Positions 1 to 8,482 are shown, counted from the stretch's first letter. The stretch: DNA of 54,127 bases from Akkermansiaceae bacterium UBA2367 (GCA_002344525.1 DDTJ01000003.1:14096-68222), one strand, 5' to 3'. The notes: generated by a model not told the origin, from the letters alone. Program-made: numbers and translations.

Positions 1-45
1 GAGTAAGGAGATAAGAGTAAGAGTAGGAGACGAAGAACGGAAAGC
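1..45. repeat. purine-rich short-word array at window edge
   Basis: The first 45 bases consist of degenerate repeats of words such as GAGTAAG, GATAAGAGTAAG and GAAGAACGG. They resemble other degenerate short-word arrays in this window, for example 1108-1156 and 47783-47811. No coding potential is apparent. The stretch lies just upstream of pdhB, probably between pdhA (outside the window) and pdhB, though pdhA is not visible. Confidence 0.4.
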
Positions 46-60
46 GCCCATCTCAAGAGA

Positions 61-99
61 CCTTTTACTTTTCACTTTTTACCGCGGCGGAACGCCGCG
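61..99. repeat. AAAAGTGAAAAGTAAAA-type element with GC hairpin
   Basis: Positions 61-82 are the exact reverse complement of 54083-54104 at the other end of the window (22 of 22 bases, written GTAAAAAGTGAAAAGTAAAA then GG). Next to it is a perfect GC hairpin: CGCGGCG at 83-89, loop GAA, CGCCGCG at 93-99. At 54 kb the same A/G-rich word also follows a GC hairpin, so this looks like one copy of a dispersed composite element. Confidence 0.55.
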
Positions 100-106
100 C
101 CGAATC

Positions 107-1102
107 ATGCCCCGAGAACTCACCTACCGCGAAGCGCTCCGAGAAGGACTCGACGAGGAACTCGCCCGCGACGAGAACGTCATCCTCATCGGCGAGGAAG
201 TCGCCCAATACAACGGAGCCTACAAAGTCACCGAAGGCCTCTGGAAGAAGTGGGGCGACAAGCGCATCATCGACGCCCCCATCTCCGAGGCCGGCTTCAT
301 CGGCATGGGCATCGGCGCCTCCATGCTCGGCATCCGTCCGGTCATGGAGCTGATGTTCTACAGCTTCGCCTACGTCGCCTTCGACCAGATGATGAACAAC
401 GCCGCGACCTGCCGCTACATGTCCGGCGGACTCATCAACGTGCCCATCGTCGTGCGGGGACCCGCCAACGGAGGCACCAACGTCGGCGCAACCCACTCGC
501 ACACGCCCGAGAACATCTTCGCCAACATGCCCGGCCTCAAGGTCGTGACCCCCTCCGACGCCCACGACGCGAAGGGGCTCATCAAGTCCGCGATCCGCGA
601 CAACGACCCCGTCTATTTCATGGAGAGCACCGTGCTCTACGGGATGAAGGGCCTCGTCCCCTCCAACGACGAGGTCGAAGGCGGCGAATTGATCGTGCCC
701 ATCGGCAAGGCCAAGGTGAAGCGCGAGGGCAGCGACATCTCCCTGATCGCCCACGGACGCGCCGTCGTCACCTCCCTCGCCGCCGCCGCGATCCTCGAGG
801 AGCAGCACGGCATCTCCGCCGAAGTCGTCGATCTCCGCAGCATCCGCCCCCTCGACGAGGAGACCATCCTTGAGTCCGTCCGCAAGACCCACCGCGCCAT
901 CTACATCGAGGAGAACAAGCCCTTCTGTGGAGTCGGTGCCCAGATCTCCTCGATGATCATGGAGCAGGCCTTCGACGACCTCGACGCCCCCGTGCTCCGC
1001 ATCACCAGCGCCGACGCGCCCGCCTTCTACAGCCCCCCAATCGAGAAGCTCCAGCTTCCCGTGCCCGAGGAGATCGTGGCGCGCGCCCTGACGATTTGTT
1101 GA
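107..1102 (+). CDS. pdhB: pyruvate dehydrogenase E1 component, beta subunit
   Basis: This 331-residue protein matches the usual length of the beta subunit of alpha2-beta2 pyruvate dehydrogenase E1, which with thiamine diphosphate decarboxylates pyruvate and passes the acetyl group to E2. It starts with the family-typical MPRELTYREAL. It carries IGEEVAQYNGAYKVTEGL (about residues 28-45), the ISEAGFIGMGIGASMLG stretch, the GPANGGTNVGATHSHTPE loop near residue 120, and a C-terminal transketolase-type domain ending EEIVARAL. It leads an operon with the E2 gene (57 bp downstream) and the E3 gene. E1 alpha is not in the window and should lie just upstream. No Shine-Dalgarno sequence precedes the ATG. 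A branched-chain dehydrogenase subunit is less likely given the E2 and E3 partners. Confidence 0.95.
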   Translation: MPRELTYREALREGLDEELARDENVILIGEEVAQYNGAYKVTEGLWKKWGDKRIIDAPISEAGFIGMGIGASMLGIRPVMELMFYSFAYVAFDQMMNNAATCRYMSGGLINVPIVVRGPANGGTNVGATHSHTPENIFANMPGLKVVTPSDAHDAKGLIKSAIRDNDPVYFMESTVLYGMKGLVPSNDEVEGGELIVPIGKAKVKREGSDISLIAHGRAVVTSLAAAAILEEQHGISAEVVDLRSIRPLDEETILESVRKTHRAIYIEENKPFCGVGAQISSMIMEQAFDDLDAPVLRITSADAPAFYSPPIEKLQLPVPEEIVARALTIC

Positions 1103-1107
1103 TCTGT

Positions 1108-1156
1108 TAGAGTCCTGGCTCCCAGCTTCTAAATTCCAGCTCCTAGCTCCCACCTT
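1108..1156. repeat. CTCCTAGCTCCCA-type short-word array
   Basis: Nearly the whole pdhB-pdhC spacer is built from degenerate repeats of words such as CTGGCTCCCAGCTTCTA, AATTCCAGCTCC and TAGCTCCCA. It is a non-coding low-complexity array inside an operon, so it will be transcribed between the two cistrons. Confidence 0.5.
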
Positions 1157-1159
1157 CCC

Positions 1160-2434
1160 ATGTCTTCCTACCTGAAAATGCCCAAGCTGAGCGACACGAT
1201 GACCGAGGGGACCCTCGCCAAGTGGCTCAAGAAAGAGGGCGACCCCATCGCGGTGGACGAGGACGTCGCCGAGATCGAGACCGACAAGGCGACGATGACC
1301 ATGCAGTCCTTCGAGGAGGGCATCCTCCACAAGATCTACGTGAAGGAAGGGCAGGCCGTCCCCCTCGGCGGAGCCCTCGCCCTTATTCTTGAAGAAGGCG
1401 AAGAACCGCCCGCCGACGCCGACCAGCCCCCGGCCGCCGAGACCAAGGCCGCTGCGCCCAAGGCTGCCTCCGACCAGTCCGGCTCGTCCGCCCCGTCTGA
1501 CTCTCCCTCAAAGGCCACCCCCGCCCCCGCCGCCAGCGCATCCGCCCCTGCACCCGCCGCGAGCAGCGCCCGCATCAAAGCCTCGCCCCTCGCCCGCAAG
1601 ATCGCGCAGGAGAAAGGCATCGACCTCGCCCGCGTCACCGGCAGCGGACCCGGCGGCCGCATCGTCAAAAAAGATGTCGAGAACGCCCCCGTCGGCGGTG
1701 GCGGTGGTTCCCTCGGTCTCCTCCCTCCCGCCCTCGCCAAGCCCGACCAGAGCCTGCCGCTTTCCGGGATGCGCCGCGTCATTGCCCAGCGTCTCCTTGA
1801 GAGCAAGACGACGATCCCGCACTTCTACCTCAACATCGAGATCGACACCGAACCGCTCATGAACCTGCGCGAGCAGGTCAACGCCGCGAGCGTCGCCAAC
1901 GGCGGGCCGAAGTACACCGTGAACGACTTCGTCATGCGGGCCACCGTTCTCGCCGCTGGAACCGTCCCGGCGGTGAACGCTTCCTTCCAAGGCGACGCCA
2001 TCCTCCAATATGGCGAAATCCATCTCTCCGTCGCCGTCGCCGTCGAGGACGGCCTTGTCACTCCCGTCATCCGCTCCGCCCAGAGCAAGTCCATCCGCGA
2101 CCTCGCCGGTGAACTGAAGGACCTCGCCACCCGCGCCCGCGACAAGAAACTGACGCCGAACGAAATGACCGGTGGCACCATCACCATCTCCAACCTCGGG
2201 GCCTTCGGCATCGCCAACTTCGACGCCATCATCAACCCACCCCAGGCCGCCATCCTCTCCATCGGCACCATCACCAAGCAGCCCGTCGTCAACGAGCACA
2301 ACCAGATCGTCCCCGGCCAGCGCATGTGGGTCGGCATGAGCTGCGACCACCGCGTCATCGACGGAGCCGTCGGAGCCAAGTTCCTCTCCGAGCTGAAGCG
2401 CTTCCTCGAAAATCCCGTCCTTCTGATTTCCTGA
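1160..2434 (+). CDS. pdhC: pyruvate dehydrogenase E2, dihydrolipoamide acetyltransferase
   Basis: A 424-residue E2 core protein that moves the acetyl group from lipoamide to coenzyme A. The N-terminal lipoyl domain (about 1-78) has the lipoyl lysine K43 in EIETDKATM. An Ala/Pro-rich swinging-arm linker follows (about 80-140). The peripheral-subunit-binding domain (about 140-176) contains ASPLARKIAQEKGIDL and GSGPGGRI. The catalytic domain extends to the C-terminus with the active-site motif DHRVIDGA near residue 396. There is a single lipoyl domain, as in many alpha2-beta2-type complexes. It lies between pdhB and lpdA on the same strand. The ATG is preceded by CCCACCTTCCC rather than a Shine-Dalgarno sequence. 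Confidence 0.95.
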   Translation: MSSYLKMPKLSDTMTEGTLAKWLKKEGDPIAVDEDVAEIETDKATMTMQSFEEGILHKIYVKEGQAVPLGGALALILEEGEEPPADADQPPAAETKAAAPKAASDQSGSSAPSDSPSKATPAPAASASAPAPAASSARIKASPLARKIAQEKGIDLARVTGSGPGGRIVKKDVENAPVGGGGGSLGLLPPALAKPDQSLPLSGMRRVIAQRLLESKTTIPHFYLNIEIDTEPLMNLREQVNAASVANGGPKYTVNDFVMRATVLAAGTVPAVNASFQGDAILQYGEIHLSVAVAVEDGLVTPVIRSAQSKSIRDLAGELKDLATRARDKKLTPNEMTGGTITISNLGAFGIANFDAIINPPQAAILSIGTITKQPVVNEHNQIVPGQRMWVGMSCDHRVIDGAVGAKFLSELKRFLENPVLLIS

Positions 2435-2461
2435 ACCCGCCTCTTCCAAGCGTTGGATTTC

Positions 2462-2547
2462 GACCACGAATGGACACGAATTCACACGAAGCCAGAACCA
2501 ACCAGTCCCGGCCCATCTGTGTTCATCCGTGAAATCCGTGGTCCAAA
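2462..2547. repeat. ACGGA-word inverted-arm element (copy 1)
   Basis: The left arm (2462-2490, GACCACGAATGGACACGAAT and following) and right arm (2514-2547; its reverse complement reads GGACCACGGATTTCACGGAT) face each other across about 23 bp. The arms are periodic strings of roughly 9-12-base words beginning CACGAA or CACGGA. Seven related inverted-arm or single-arm copies occur elsewhere in the window. This copy fills most of the pdhC-lpdA spacer. Confidence 0.6.
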
Positions 2548-2579
2548 ACCATCCCTAACACTTTACTAAAAAACCCACC

Positions 2580-3974
2580 ATGGCCACCTACGACCTCATC
2601 GTCATCGGCGGCGGACCCGCCGGCTACGTCGGCGCCATCCGCGCCGCCCAACTCGGCAAGAAAGTTGCCTGCGTCGAGAACGACCGCGCTGGCGGCACCT
2701 GCCTCAACTGGGGCTGCATCCCGACCAAGGCGCTCCTCAAAAACGCCGAGATGTACACCACCCTGAAGGACAAGGCCGACGAGTTCGGCCTCAGCTTCGA
2801 CAACCTCAGCTACGACTGGTCGAAGGTCATCGGACGCTCCCGCAACGTCTCCAACAAGCTCGCCGGTGGCATCGAGTTCCTCTTCAAGAAAAACAAGGTC
2901 GACTACCTGCGCGGCACCGGCGCCCTCGCCGGAACCGGCAAAGTCTCCGTGACCGACGCCGAAGGCAAGACCGAGACCCACGACGCCAAGAACGTCCTCC
3001 TCGCCACCGGCTGCCGCGCCCGCGACCTGCCCTTTCTCAAGTTCGACGGACAGCGCGTCATCGGCGCGCGCGAAGCCATGCTCATGCCCGAGCAGCCCAA
3101 GGAGCTCCTCATCATCGGAGCCGGAGCCATCGGCGTCGAGTTCGCCTACTTCTACAACGCCTTCGGCACCAAGGTGACCATCGTCGAGATGATGGACCAC
3201 CTCCTCCCCGTCGAGGACACCGAAGTCAGCCAAGCCCTCGAGAAGTCCTTCAAGAAGCAAGGTATTAACTTCCACACCGCGACCAAGACCACCGCCGCCC
3301 AGGTCGCCGATTCGGGCGTCGAGCTGACCATCGAGCCCGCCAAAGGCGGCGATTCCGTGACGCTGAAAGGCGATGTCGTCCTCGTCGCCGTCGGCGTCGG
3401 CGCGATCCTTCCCGAAGGAACCGAGAAGCTCAAGCTCACCGACCGCGGCTTCGTCGAGACCAACGACCGCTACCAGACCAACCTCCCCGGCGTCTCCGCC
3501 GCCGGCGACCTCATCGGCCCCCCTTGGCTCGCCCACGTCGCCAGCTTCGAGGCCATCCACGCCGTCGAGTCCATGTTCGACCCCAAGCACAAGAGCAAGA
3601 AGGTCGGCCTCTTCCCCGGCTGTACCTACTGCCATCCCGAGGTCGCCAGCATCGGACTCACCGAACGCGCCTGCAAGGAGAAGGGCATCGCCTACAAGGT
3701 CGGCAAGTTTCCCTTCCAAGCGAGTGGCCGCGCCCTCGCCGCCGGCGAGCCCGAGGGCTTCGTGAAGCTGATCTACGGCGAGAAATACGGTGAACTCCTC
3801 GGAGCCCACATCATCGGAGCCCAGGCCACCGAACTCATCGCCGAGATGGGTCTCGCCATCACCCTTGAGGCCACCCACGAGGAACTGGAAAGCACCATCC
3901 ACGCCCACCCTACGCTCTCCGAAGCCATCCACGAAGCGACCAGCGACGCCTTCGGGCACGTGATCCATATTTGA
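2580..3974 (+). CDS. lpdA: dihydrolipoyl dehydrogenase (E3)
   Basis: A 464-residue flavoprotein disulfide reductase that reoxidises dihydrolipoamide with FAD and NAD+. It shows the N-terminal FAD-binding GGGPAGY (residues 11-16) and the redox-active disulfide pair C41/C46 in GGTCLNWGCIPTK. The NAD-binding motif is GAGAIGVEFA, a second FAD motif is AAGDLIGPPWLAH, and the C-terminal catalytic HAHPTLSEA is present. The length is normal. It is the last gene of the pdh operon, separated from pdhC by a 145-bp spacer that contains a repeat element, and is followed by a strong terminator. Confidence 0.96.
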   Translation: MATYDLIVIGGGPAGYVGAIRAAQLGKKVACVENDRAGGTCLNWGCIPTKALLKNAEMYTTLKDKADEFGLSFDNLSYDWSKVIGRSRNVSNKLAGGIEFLFKKNKVDYLRGTGALAGTGKVSVTDAEGKTETHDAKNVLLATGCRARDLPFLKFDGQRVIGAREAMLMPEQPKELLIIGAGAIGVEFAYFYNAFGTKVTIVEMMDHLLPVEDTEVSQALEKSFKKQGINFHTATKTTAAQVADSGVELTIEPAKGGDSVTLKGDVVLVAVGVGAILPEGTEKLKLTDRGFVETNDRYQTNLPGVSAAGDLIGPPWLAHVASFEAIHAVESMFDPKHKSKKVGLFPGCTYCHPEVASIGLTERACKEKGIAYKVGKFPFQASGRALAAGEPEGFVKLIYGEKYGELLGAHIIGAQATELIAEMGLAITLEATHEELESTIHAHPTLSEAIHEATSDAFGHVIHI

Positions 3975-3997
3975 GGGGATTGCTGCCTCAGCACTTT

Positions 3998-4026
3998 AAA
4001 AGGGCGCCTCGTCGAGGCGCCCTTTT
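3998..4026 (+). terminator. intrinsic terminator of the pdh operon
   Basis: A perfect 9-bp GC-rich stem (GGGCGCCTC at 4002-4010, loop GTC, GAGGCGCCC at 4014-4022) is flanked by AAAA upstream and TTTT downstream. It lies 23 bp after the lpdA stop. The A-tract and T-tract would let it work in both directions, and a minus-strand gene ends at 4089. Confidence 0.9.
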
Positions 4027-4088
4027 CATTTCAACCCAACTCCGAAAAAGATCTGGATGATGGTGGAGTGTGCGGAGCAATCAACGGC

Positions 4089-4235
4089 TCACTGGGACGC
4101 TTGGACGATCTCCTCCTCGATCTGGCGAAGGGCCGCCTTGCGTTCCCGCTTGGCCACCCGGCGTTTGTTCAACGGACGCAGGTGCTTCCACCATTCCGGC
4201 GGGCTGGTCAGGGTGTCTTTCCGGACATGGGCCAT
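4089..4235 (-). CDS. small conserved-looking basic protein, 48 aa
   Basis: This short minus-strand reading frame encodes 48 residues. It begins MAHVRKDTLTSPPEWWKHL and continues with a strongly basic helix-like segment (RPLNKRRVAKRERKAALRQ) and an acidic end (IEEEIVQASQ). The WWKHLRP..NKRR arrangement looks like a genuine small soluble protein rather than a chance frame, and I recall similar short unnamed proteins in other Gram-negative genomes. Function is unknown. It is divergent from the gene at 4351 and converges on lpdA. The ATG at 4235 is chosen because the conserved-looking part begins there; the frame stays open further upstream. Confidence 0.6.
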   Translation of the reverse strand: MAHVRKDTLTSPPEWWKHLRPLNKRRVAKRERKAALRQIEEEIVQASQ

Positions 4236-4350
4236 GGATGCAGTGGTCTGGATTGCAGCAAAAAGTCGTTCTCGCCGCGCCGGATGTCAACGCGCAGCGC
4301 TGGAAGGAGGATTCCCGTTGATCCCTCCCTTTGCCGCCCTATCTTGACGC

Positions 4351-4758
4351 ATGAGCCGACAATGGATCTGGGCGCGATCGTCCATTCCGCCGAAGTGCAA
4401 GCTGGACAAATGGCAGAAGGACGCCTTCGTGGCGAAAGCGGAGGAGTTCGCGAACGAGTTCTACCGGCCTCGGTTGGAATCCCCTCCCGAAAACCCGGAG
4501 TTCAACTACCCCGTGGCGGTCTCCGTGCGCTGGCAGGGTTCGTATCTCCGCTTCACGGTGAAATTCGCCTGCCCGTCCTCGAACGCCATTTCGCCGTTCT
4601 TCGAGCGCCACTTCGCCCGCTTGGGATATTTCGGCCCCGACCGCTTCAACCTCTGGGCGCGCCGCCACAACGACGAATGGATCGTGCTCGCGGAGGAGCT
4701 GTCCTTGCAGAGCTGCTTCGACGAAATGCGGAGCAATCCCTGGTTTCTGATTTCGTAG
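4351..4758 (+). CDS. uncharacterised protein, 135 aa
   Basis: A soluble protein with no signal peptide or membrane segment, and I do not recognise a named family. It has protein-like composition and several paired aromatic/charged motifs: KLDKWQKDAFVAKAEEFANEFYRPR (about 16-40), a beta-rich centre with VRWQGSYLRFTVKFACP, and a C-terminal half containing FERHFARLGYFGPDRFNLWARRHNDEW. A closing helix has SCFDEMRSNPWF. Codon use fits the neighbours. It stands alone, with a 48-aa gene divergent upstream and a GTAG hairpin downstream before the convergent hsdM. Confidence 0.7.
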   Translation: MSRQWIWARSSIPPKCKLDKWQKDAFVAKAEEFANEFYRPRLESPPENPEFNYPVAVSVRWQGSYLRFTVKFACPSSNAISPFFERHFARLGYFGPDRFNLWARRHNDEWIVLAEELSLQSCFDEMRSNPWFLIS

Positions 4759-4854
4759 GAAAAAGAGCGGACGACAGGGAAAGGACATTTGGAGCTTCGT
4801 GAGCAACGGAGAGGCCGCGCGAGCCGCACGGCCCTACTCCGCTGGCGCGGAAGG

Positions 4855-4879
4855 GTAGCCCCGACCGGCTCGGTCGGGG
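4855..4879. repeat. GTAG-prefixed hairpin (copy A)
   Basis: GTAG is followed directly by a perfect 9-bp stem: CCCCGACCG at 4859-4867, loop GCT, CGGTCGGGG at 4871-4879, then TTT. It lies between two convergent genes, the 135-aa gene and hsdM, so it may act as a terminator. It belongs to a family of GTAG hairpins with different stem sequences found at five other places in the window. Confidence 0.6.
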
Positions 4880-4943
4880 TTTGGAGCGAGGTCGCAGAGG
4901 GCAGGGCAGAGCCAGGCAATCGCCAAGCGTCCTCCGGACAACA

Positions 4944-6422
4944 TCACCGCCCCAACTGGAGCGCCACTTCCCGGAAGCTGGCCAAGCCGGCTTCGAGGTT
5001 TTCGATGATCTCCTCGGCGAGATCGGCGGGTTCGGGGAGATTGTCGAGATCGGTGAGGGAGTCGTCCTTCAGCCAGAAAAGGTCGAGGCTGGTCTTGTCG
5101 CGGGCGAGCAGATCCTCGTAGCGGTATTTCCGCCAGCGGCCTTCGGGGTTTTTCTCGGGATGCCAGGTTTCCTTGCGCTTGTGGCGGGCTCCGGGTTTGT
5201 AGCCGTCGATGAACTCGCGGAGGTTCTCCAGACGCAGCGGGTTGCGCTTGAGGGTGTGGTGGATGTTGGTGCGGTAGTCGTAATACCAGACCTCCTTGGT
5301 GGCGGCGCTTCTCCCGGCGGCGCGGTTGTCGAAGAAGAGGACGTTGGCCTTCACGCCCTGCGCGTAGAAAATGCCGGTGGGCAGGCGCAGGATGGTGTGC
5401 AGCTCGGTGGTCTCCATCAGCTTGCGGCGGACGGTTTCCCCGGCTCCGCCTTCGAAGAGCACGTTGTCCGGCAGCACCACTGCGGCGCGACCCGTGGTCT
5501 TGAGCAGGGAGCGGATGTGCTGGAGGAAGTTGAGTTGCTTGTTGCTCGTGCTGGCCCAGAAGTCCTGCCGGTTGTAGGTGAGGTCGTCCCGCTCCTGCTC
5601 ACCTTCCTCGTTGGTGAAGGTCATGGAGCTTTTTTTGCCGAAGGGCGGGTTGGCGAGGACGTAATCGACCGTTTGCGATGGCTGGGCGACGAGGGCGTCG
5701 GCGGAGGAAATGAGGCTGTCTCCGTCGATCTCGCCGATGTTGTGGAGGAAGAGGTTCATCAGGCAGAGGCGGCGCGTGCCCGCGACGATCTCGTTGCCGG
5801 AGAAGGTGCTGTTTTTGAGGAAGACCTTCTGCTCCTTGGTCAGCGAGTGGTGTTTCGTGAGGTAGTCGTAGGCGGCGAGGAAGAAACCGCCGGTGCCGCA
5901 GGCGGGATCGGCGATGGTTTTGCCGGGTTCGGGCGCGACGCATTCCACCATCGCGGCGATGAGGGCGCGGGGCGTGAAGTATTGGCCCGCGCCGGATTTG
6001 GTGTCCTCGGCGTTCTTTTCGAGGATGCCCTCGTAGATGTCGCCCTTGGTGTCGGAGTCGAGCATCACCCACGAGGTGGCGTCCACCATCTCGATGAGGC
6101 GGGCGAGCTTGGCGGGATCGGTGATTTTGTTCTGCGCCTTGGTGAAGATCTGGCCGAGCATCCCCTTCTGCTGGCCGAGTTCGCGCAGGGTCTCGACATA
6201 GTGGACTTCCAGCTCCGCGCCTTTGAGCGGCTTCAGCGAGGCCCAGTTGTGCTTCCTGGGCACGCCGACCTCGCGGTGGTAGGGCGGGCGGCCGTATTCG
6301 TCGGCCATCTTGAGGAAGATGAGGAAGGTGAGCTGCTCCAGGTAGTCGCCGTAGCCCACGCCGTCGTCGCGGAGCGTGTTGCAGAAGGACCAGACTTTGG
6401 AGACGATGGATTCGGTGGACAT
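4944..6422 (-). CDS. hsdM: type I restriction-modification system methyltransferase subunit HsdM
   Basis: A 492-residue N6-adenine DNA methyltransferase. The N-terminal HsdM helical domain starts FCNTLRDDGVGYGDYLEQLT. The S-adenosylmethionine-binding motif DPACGTGGFF lies near residue 172, and the catalytic NPPF motif is in YVLANPPFGKKS. The second half contains ATTELHTILRLP-like conserved segments and GIFYAQGVKANVLFF. Length is normal for the family. It is the last gene of the hsd operon. The first bases after its start overlap the out-of-frame run-on of a truncated hsdS copy. The ATG is preceded by AAAACCGCTACCC, a C-rich leader without a Shine-Dalgarno sequence. Confidence 0.95.
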   Translation of the reverse strand: MSTESIVSKVWSFCNTLRDDGVGYGDYLEQLTFLIFLKMADEYGRPPYHREVGVPRKHNWASLKPLKGAELEVHYVETLRELGQQKGMLGQIFTKAQNKITDPAKLARLIEMVDATSWVMLDSDTKGDIYEGILEKNAEDTKSGAGQYFTPRALIAAMVECVAPEPGKTIADPACGTGGFFLAAYDYLTKHHSLTKEQKVFLKNSTFSGNEIVAGTRRLCLMNLFLHNIGEIDGDSLISSADALVAQPSQTVDYVLANPPFGKKSSMTFTNEEGEQERDDLTYNRQDFWASTSNKQLNFLQHIRSLLKTTGRAAVVLPDNVLFEGGAGETVRRKLMETTELHTILRLPTGIFYAQGVKANVLFFDNRAAGRSAATKEVWYYDYRTNIHHTLKRNPLRLENLREFIDGYKPGARHKRKETWHPEKNPEGRWRKYRYEDLLARDKTSLDLFWLKDDSLTDLDNLPEPADLAEEIIENLEAGLASFREVALQLGR

Positions 6423-6431
6423 GGGTAGCGG

Positions 6432-6467
6432 TTTTTAACCACGGATTGCACGGATTGCACGGATTTT
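6432..6467. repeat. ACGGA-word arm (copy 2, single arm)
   Basis: TTTTAACCACGGATTGCACG followed by GATTGCACGGATTTTT: one arm of the dispersed ACGGA-word repeat. It lies between hsdM and the truncated hsdS copy, with no obvious partner arm. Confidence 0.6.
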
Positions 6468-6470
6468 TGG

Positions 6471-6665
6471 GAAGTGCGCTTGCGGGCGGGTTGGGGGGAT
6501 TGGGCGCGTTCGGACTGGATGCGGGCGAGGAGGGCGGGGGCGGGTTCGTCGGTGGGGTCCTGGGGGACGAGGCGGCCGGTGAAGGCCTTTTTCAGGATGG
6601 ACTGGCGCAGGGCTTCGCTGAGCTTCAGCGCGGCGTCGATCTCAAGCTCGTTCCGGGCGATGGCC
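6471..6665. repeat. 195-bp direct repeat, copy 1 (hsdS 3' end)
   Basis: Aligns without gaps to 8499-8693. The two copies flank the AlbA_2 gene in the same orientation, so homologous recombination between them would delete that gene and leave one hsdS tail. Confidence 0.85.
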
Positions 6666-6667
6666 AA
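6471..6667 (-). pseudogene. duplicated 3' end of hsdS (specificity-subunit remnant)
   Basis: The reading frame starts with TTG at 6667 and encodes ARNELEIDAALKLSEALRQS, then a segment like ILKKAFTGRLVPQDP. This matches the last ~65 residues of the intact HsdS encoded at 8483-9805. At DNA level 6471-6665 and 8499-8693 align over 195 bp without gaps and are roughly 90% identical by eye. The target-recognition domains are absent. After the homologous part the frame runs through an ACGGA-word repeat and out of frame into hsdM. It could be a recombination scar from insertion of the AlbA_2 gene or a leftover of an hsdS allele exchange. Confidence 0.85.
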
Positions 6668-6766
6668 GGGGTGAAAGAGTGAGGGTAAACTGAAAATCTT
6701 TTAATCTATTGTAAATCAATGACTTGGAAAACATTGGGTTGCGGTCTTTGCAGAGGTTTAAAAAAA

Positions 6767-8470
6767 TTAAGGATTATTTGCCACGGAATCGGGGTTAAAA
6801 CCGAGCGCTCCCTTGGCTGAAAGGTGATAGGCCATTCCCCGCTTCTCTCCGACCGCCTCAACAAGACCGTCGTCACGGAGCGCATCGATCACCTCCTTGA
6901 GTTGCTTGCGGCTGATCTCCGAGCCGACCCGCTCGTGGATGAGATCGATTCTCTGGGCTTCCGCGAGGGTTGGTCCATAGGTCTTGAGATCCATCAGGAG
7001 AAGCTCCCGCAGACGATGGCTTTCGATGTTCTTCAAGGTGGTCCTTCCTTTGAAATCCATTGTCCTGAGCACTTCGGGATTCACGAAGTAGGTTTTGCCC
7101 CGTGTCTTGCCTTTCGACAGGATGATCTCCCTCGACTCAAGGTTGCCCAGCCAGCTCCGAATCCGTGTGTCCTCGTTCTTGAGGTCCAGAATCCGCGAGA
7201 ATTCGAGCGCGGTCAGGCTTTCCTGTTGGGCGACCAATCCCAAGGCGATCCGCTCGCGCTGGGTCAAGTCCAGCTCGGTGGAGGCCTTTCCCAGAAAGTC
7301 GAGGATGTCGGGCTTGACGATGTTCCGTCTCACCGTCACCACGATCCGGTCGTCCAGCTCGTCGGGTTCCGGGAGCGGCTTTGCTTGGAGAAGCTGGGTT
7401 TCGTAGATCTTGTCGTAACCCGACCCCTCGCGCTCCATCAGTTTGAGGTCGTGGAAGACCTTCGCCAGATGATCGTTCCGCCGCACCGACTGATGCAGGA
7501 TGTTCGTGCTGTTCACACCCAGCGGGAACCTTCCGGGATTGTGGATTTCCAGATGATCGGGATGGAGGTTGATGAAGATGTCGCCGGCGGTGGTGTAGGG
7601 GCGGTGCACAAGGGCGTTTGCGACCAATTCCCGGATCACCACTTCGTCGTAATGGGGAATCTGCCTCCGGAAAAGCCCGTCCGGGAACTCGTCGTATCCG
7701 CTCCAATCGGGAAATTCCCTCCAGATGGCCTCGATGAGCTGGAGCGGATTCAGGGAGAAGTCGTCCCACGCTTTTTTCCCGATCTTGTTTCCTCTTGAGT
7801 CGTATTTCAGGAACTGCACGACGGGCGCATACAGCAGTTGGGCGCGGTCCCTTCGCTGCCCCACCCAAAGGACGCCGAGATTCGTGAGATGGTCGCCATC
7901 GGTGAGAAAGTAGTGGTCGAGGATTTCCGGAGCCGACTTTTCCCGAATGGTTTGCGAGACCCTGTCCGAATTCTTGATGCGCCGGATGAAGTCGGTCAAC
8001 TGATCTACATCAACGCGATCCCTTGGCACTTTTCTCACGGTTTGGATTTCCCAGACATACATCTCCTTCTCCGCCAGCAACCTCGGCAACTGATCTGGCG
8101 GGATCGGCGTGCTGTGATCGCCCACCCGGTAGTAATATCTGCCATCGGTCGTCGCGGCGAGCTGCTGCCGTGTTGGATGAACACGCACATGCAGAATCTC
8201 TCCTCCATTTGGATGGGAAACCACTTTGGGCACCAATCCCACGGCGATGGTATGGCTTGCGATGTTCTTCTGGAGCAGATTGGCCAGCGATGGATCGATT
8301 TTCTGGTCCGGGTCCGGCTCGCTTTCGGCATCCTCGATCCCAAACAACAGATCTCCTCCGCGCGTATTCGCGAACGCGACGCAATCCTTCGCAAGCTCCT
8401 TCCAGCCGATCTTGTCCGGTCGCGCGAAGCAGAGGAGGGATTTTTTGTCGAGATTGTCCGTCTCAATCAT
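6767..8470 (-). CDS. AlbA_2/Schlafen-like ATP-binding protein in the hsd operon
   Basis: This 567-residue protein has an N-terminal AlbA_2 (Schlafen AlbA-like) domain with GWKELAKDCVAFANTRGGDLLFGIED (about 22-47). A GHKL-type ATP-binding module follows in the middle (about 275-340), with VIRELVANALVHRPY and INLHPDHLEIHNPG. The C-terminus has winged-helix-like segments around residues 400-555. Such proteins are usually annotated as putative transcriptional regulators or ATP-dependent helicase-like proteins, and are common accessories in type I R-M and other defence loci. It starts 12 bp after the hsdS stop and is probably co-transcribed. It sits between two direct copies of the hsdS 3' end, which suggests later insertion. 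Molecular function is unknown. Confidence 0.8.
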   Translation of the reverse strand: MIETDNLDKKSLLCFARPDKIGWKELAKDCVAFANTRGGDLLFGIEDAESEPDPDQKIDPSLANLLQKNIASHTIAVGLVPKVVSHPNGGEILHVRVHPTRQQLAATTDGRYYYRVGDHSTPIPPDQLPRLLAEKEMYVWEIQTVRKVPRDRVDVDQLTDFIRRIKNSDRVSQTIREKSAPEILDHYFLTDGDHLTNLGVLWVGQRRDRAQLLYAPVVQFLKYDSRGNKIGKKAWDDFSLNPLQLIEAIWREFPDWSGYDEFPDGLFRRQIPHYDEVVIRELVANALVHRPYTTAGDIFINLHPDHLEIHNPGRFPLGVNSTNILHQSVRRNDHLAKVFHDLKLMEREGSGYDKIYETQLLQAKPLPEPDELDDRIVVTVRRNIVKPDILDFLGKASTELDLTQRERIALGLVAQQESLTALEFSRILDLKNEDTRIRSWLGNLESREIILSKGKTRGKTYFVNPEVLRTMDFKGRTTLKNIESHRLRELLLMDLKTYGPTLAEAQRIDLIHERVGSEISRKQLKEVIDALRDDGLVEAVGEKRGMAYHLSAKGALGFNPDSVANNP

Positions 8471-8482
8471 GGCCTTGACAGG

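Noticed and set aside
4881..6428. 515-residue plus-strand frame opposite hsdM
   Set aside because: Antisense shadow of hsdM with low-complexity composition. The minus strand carries all methyltransferase motifs.
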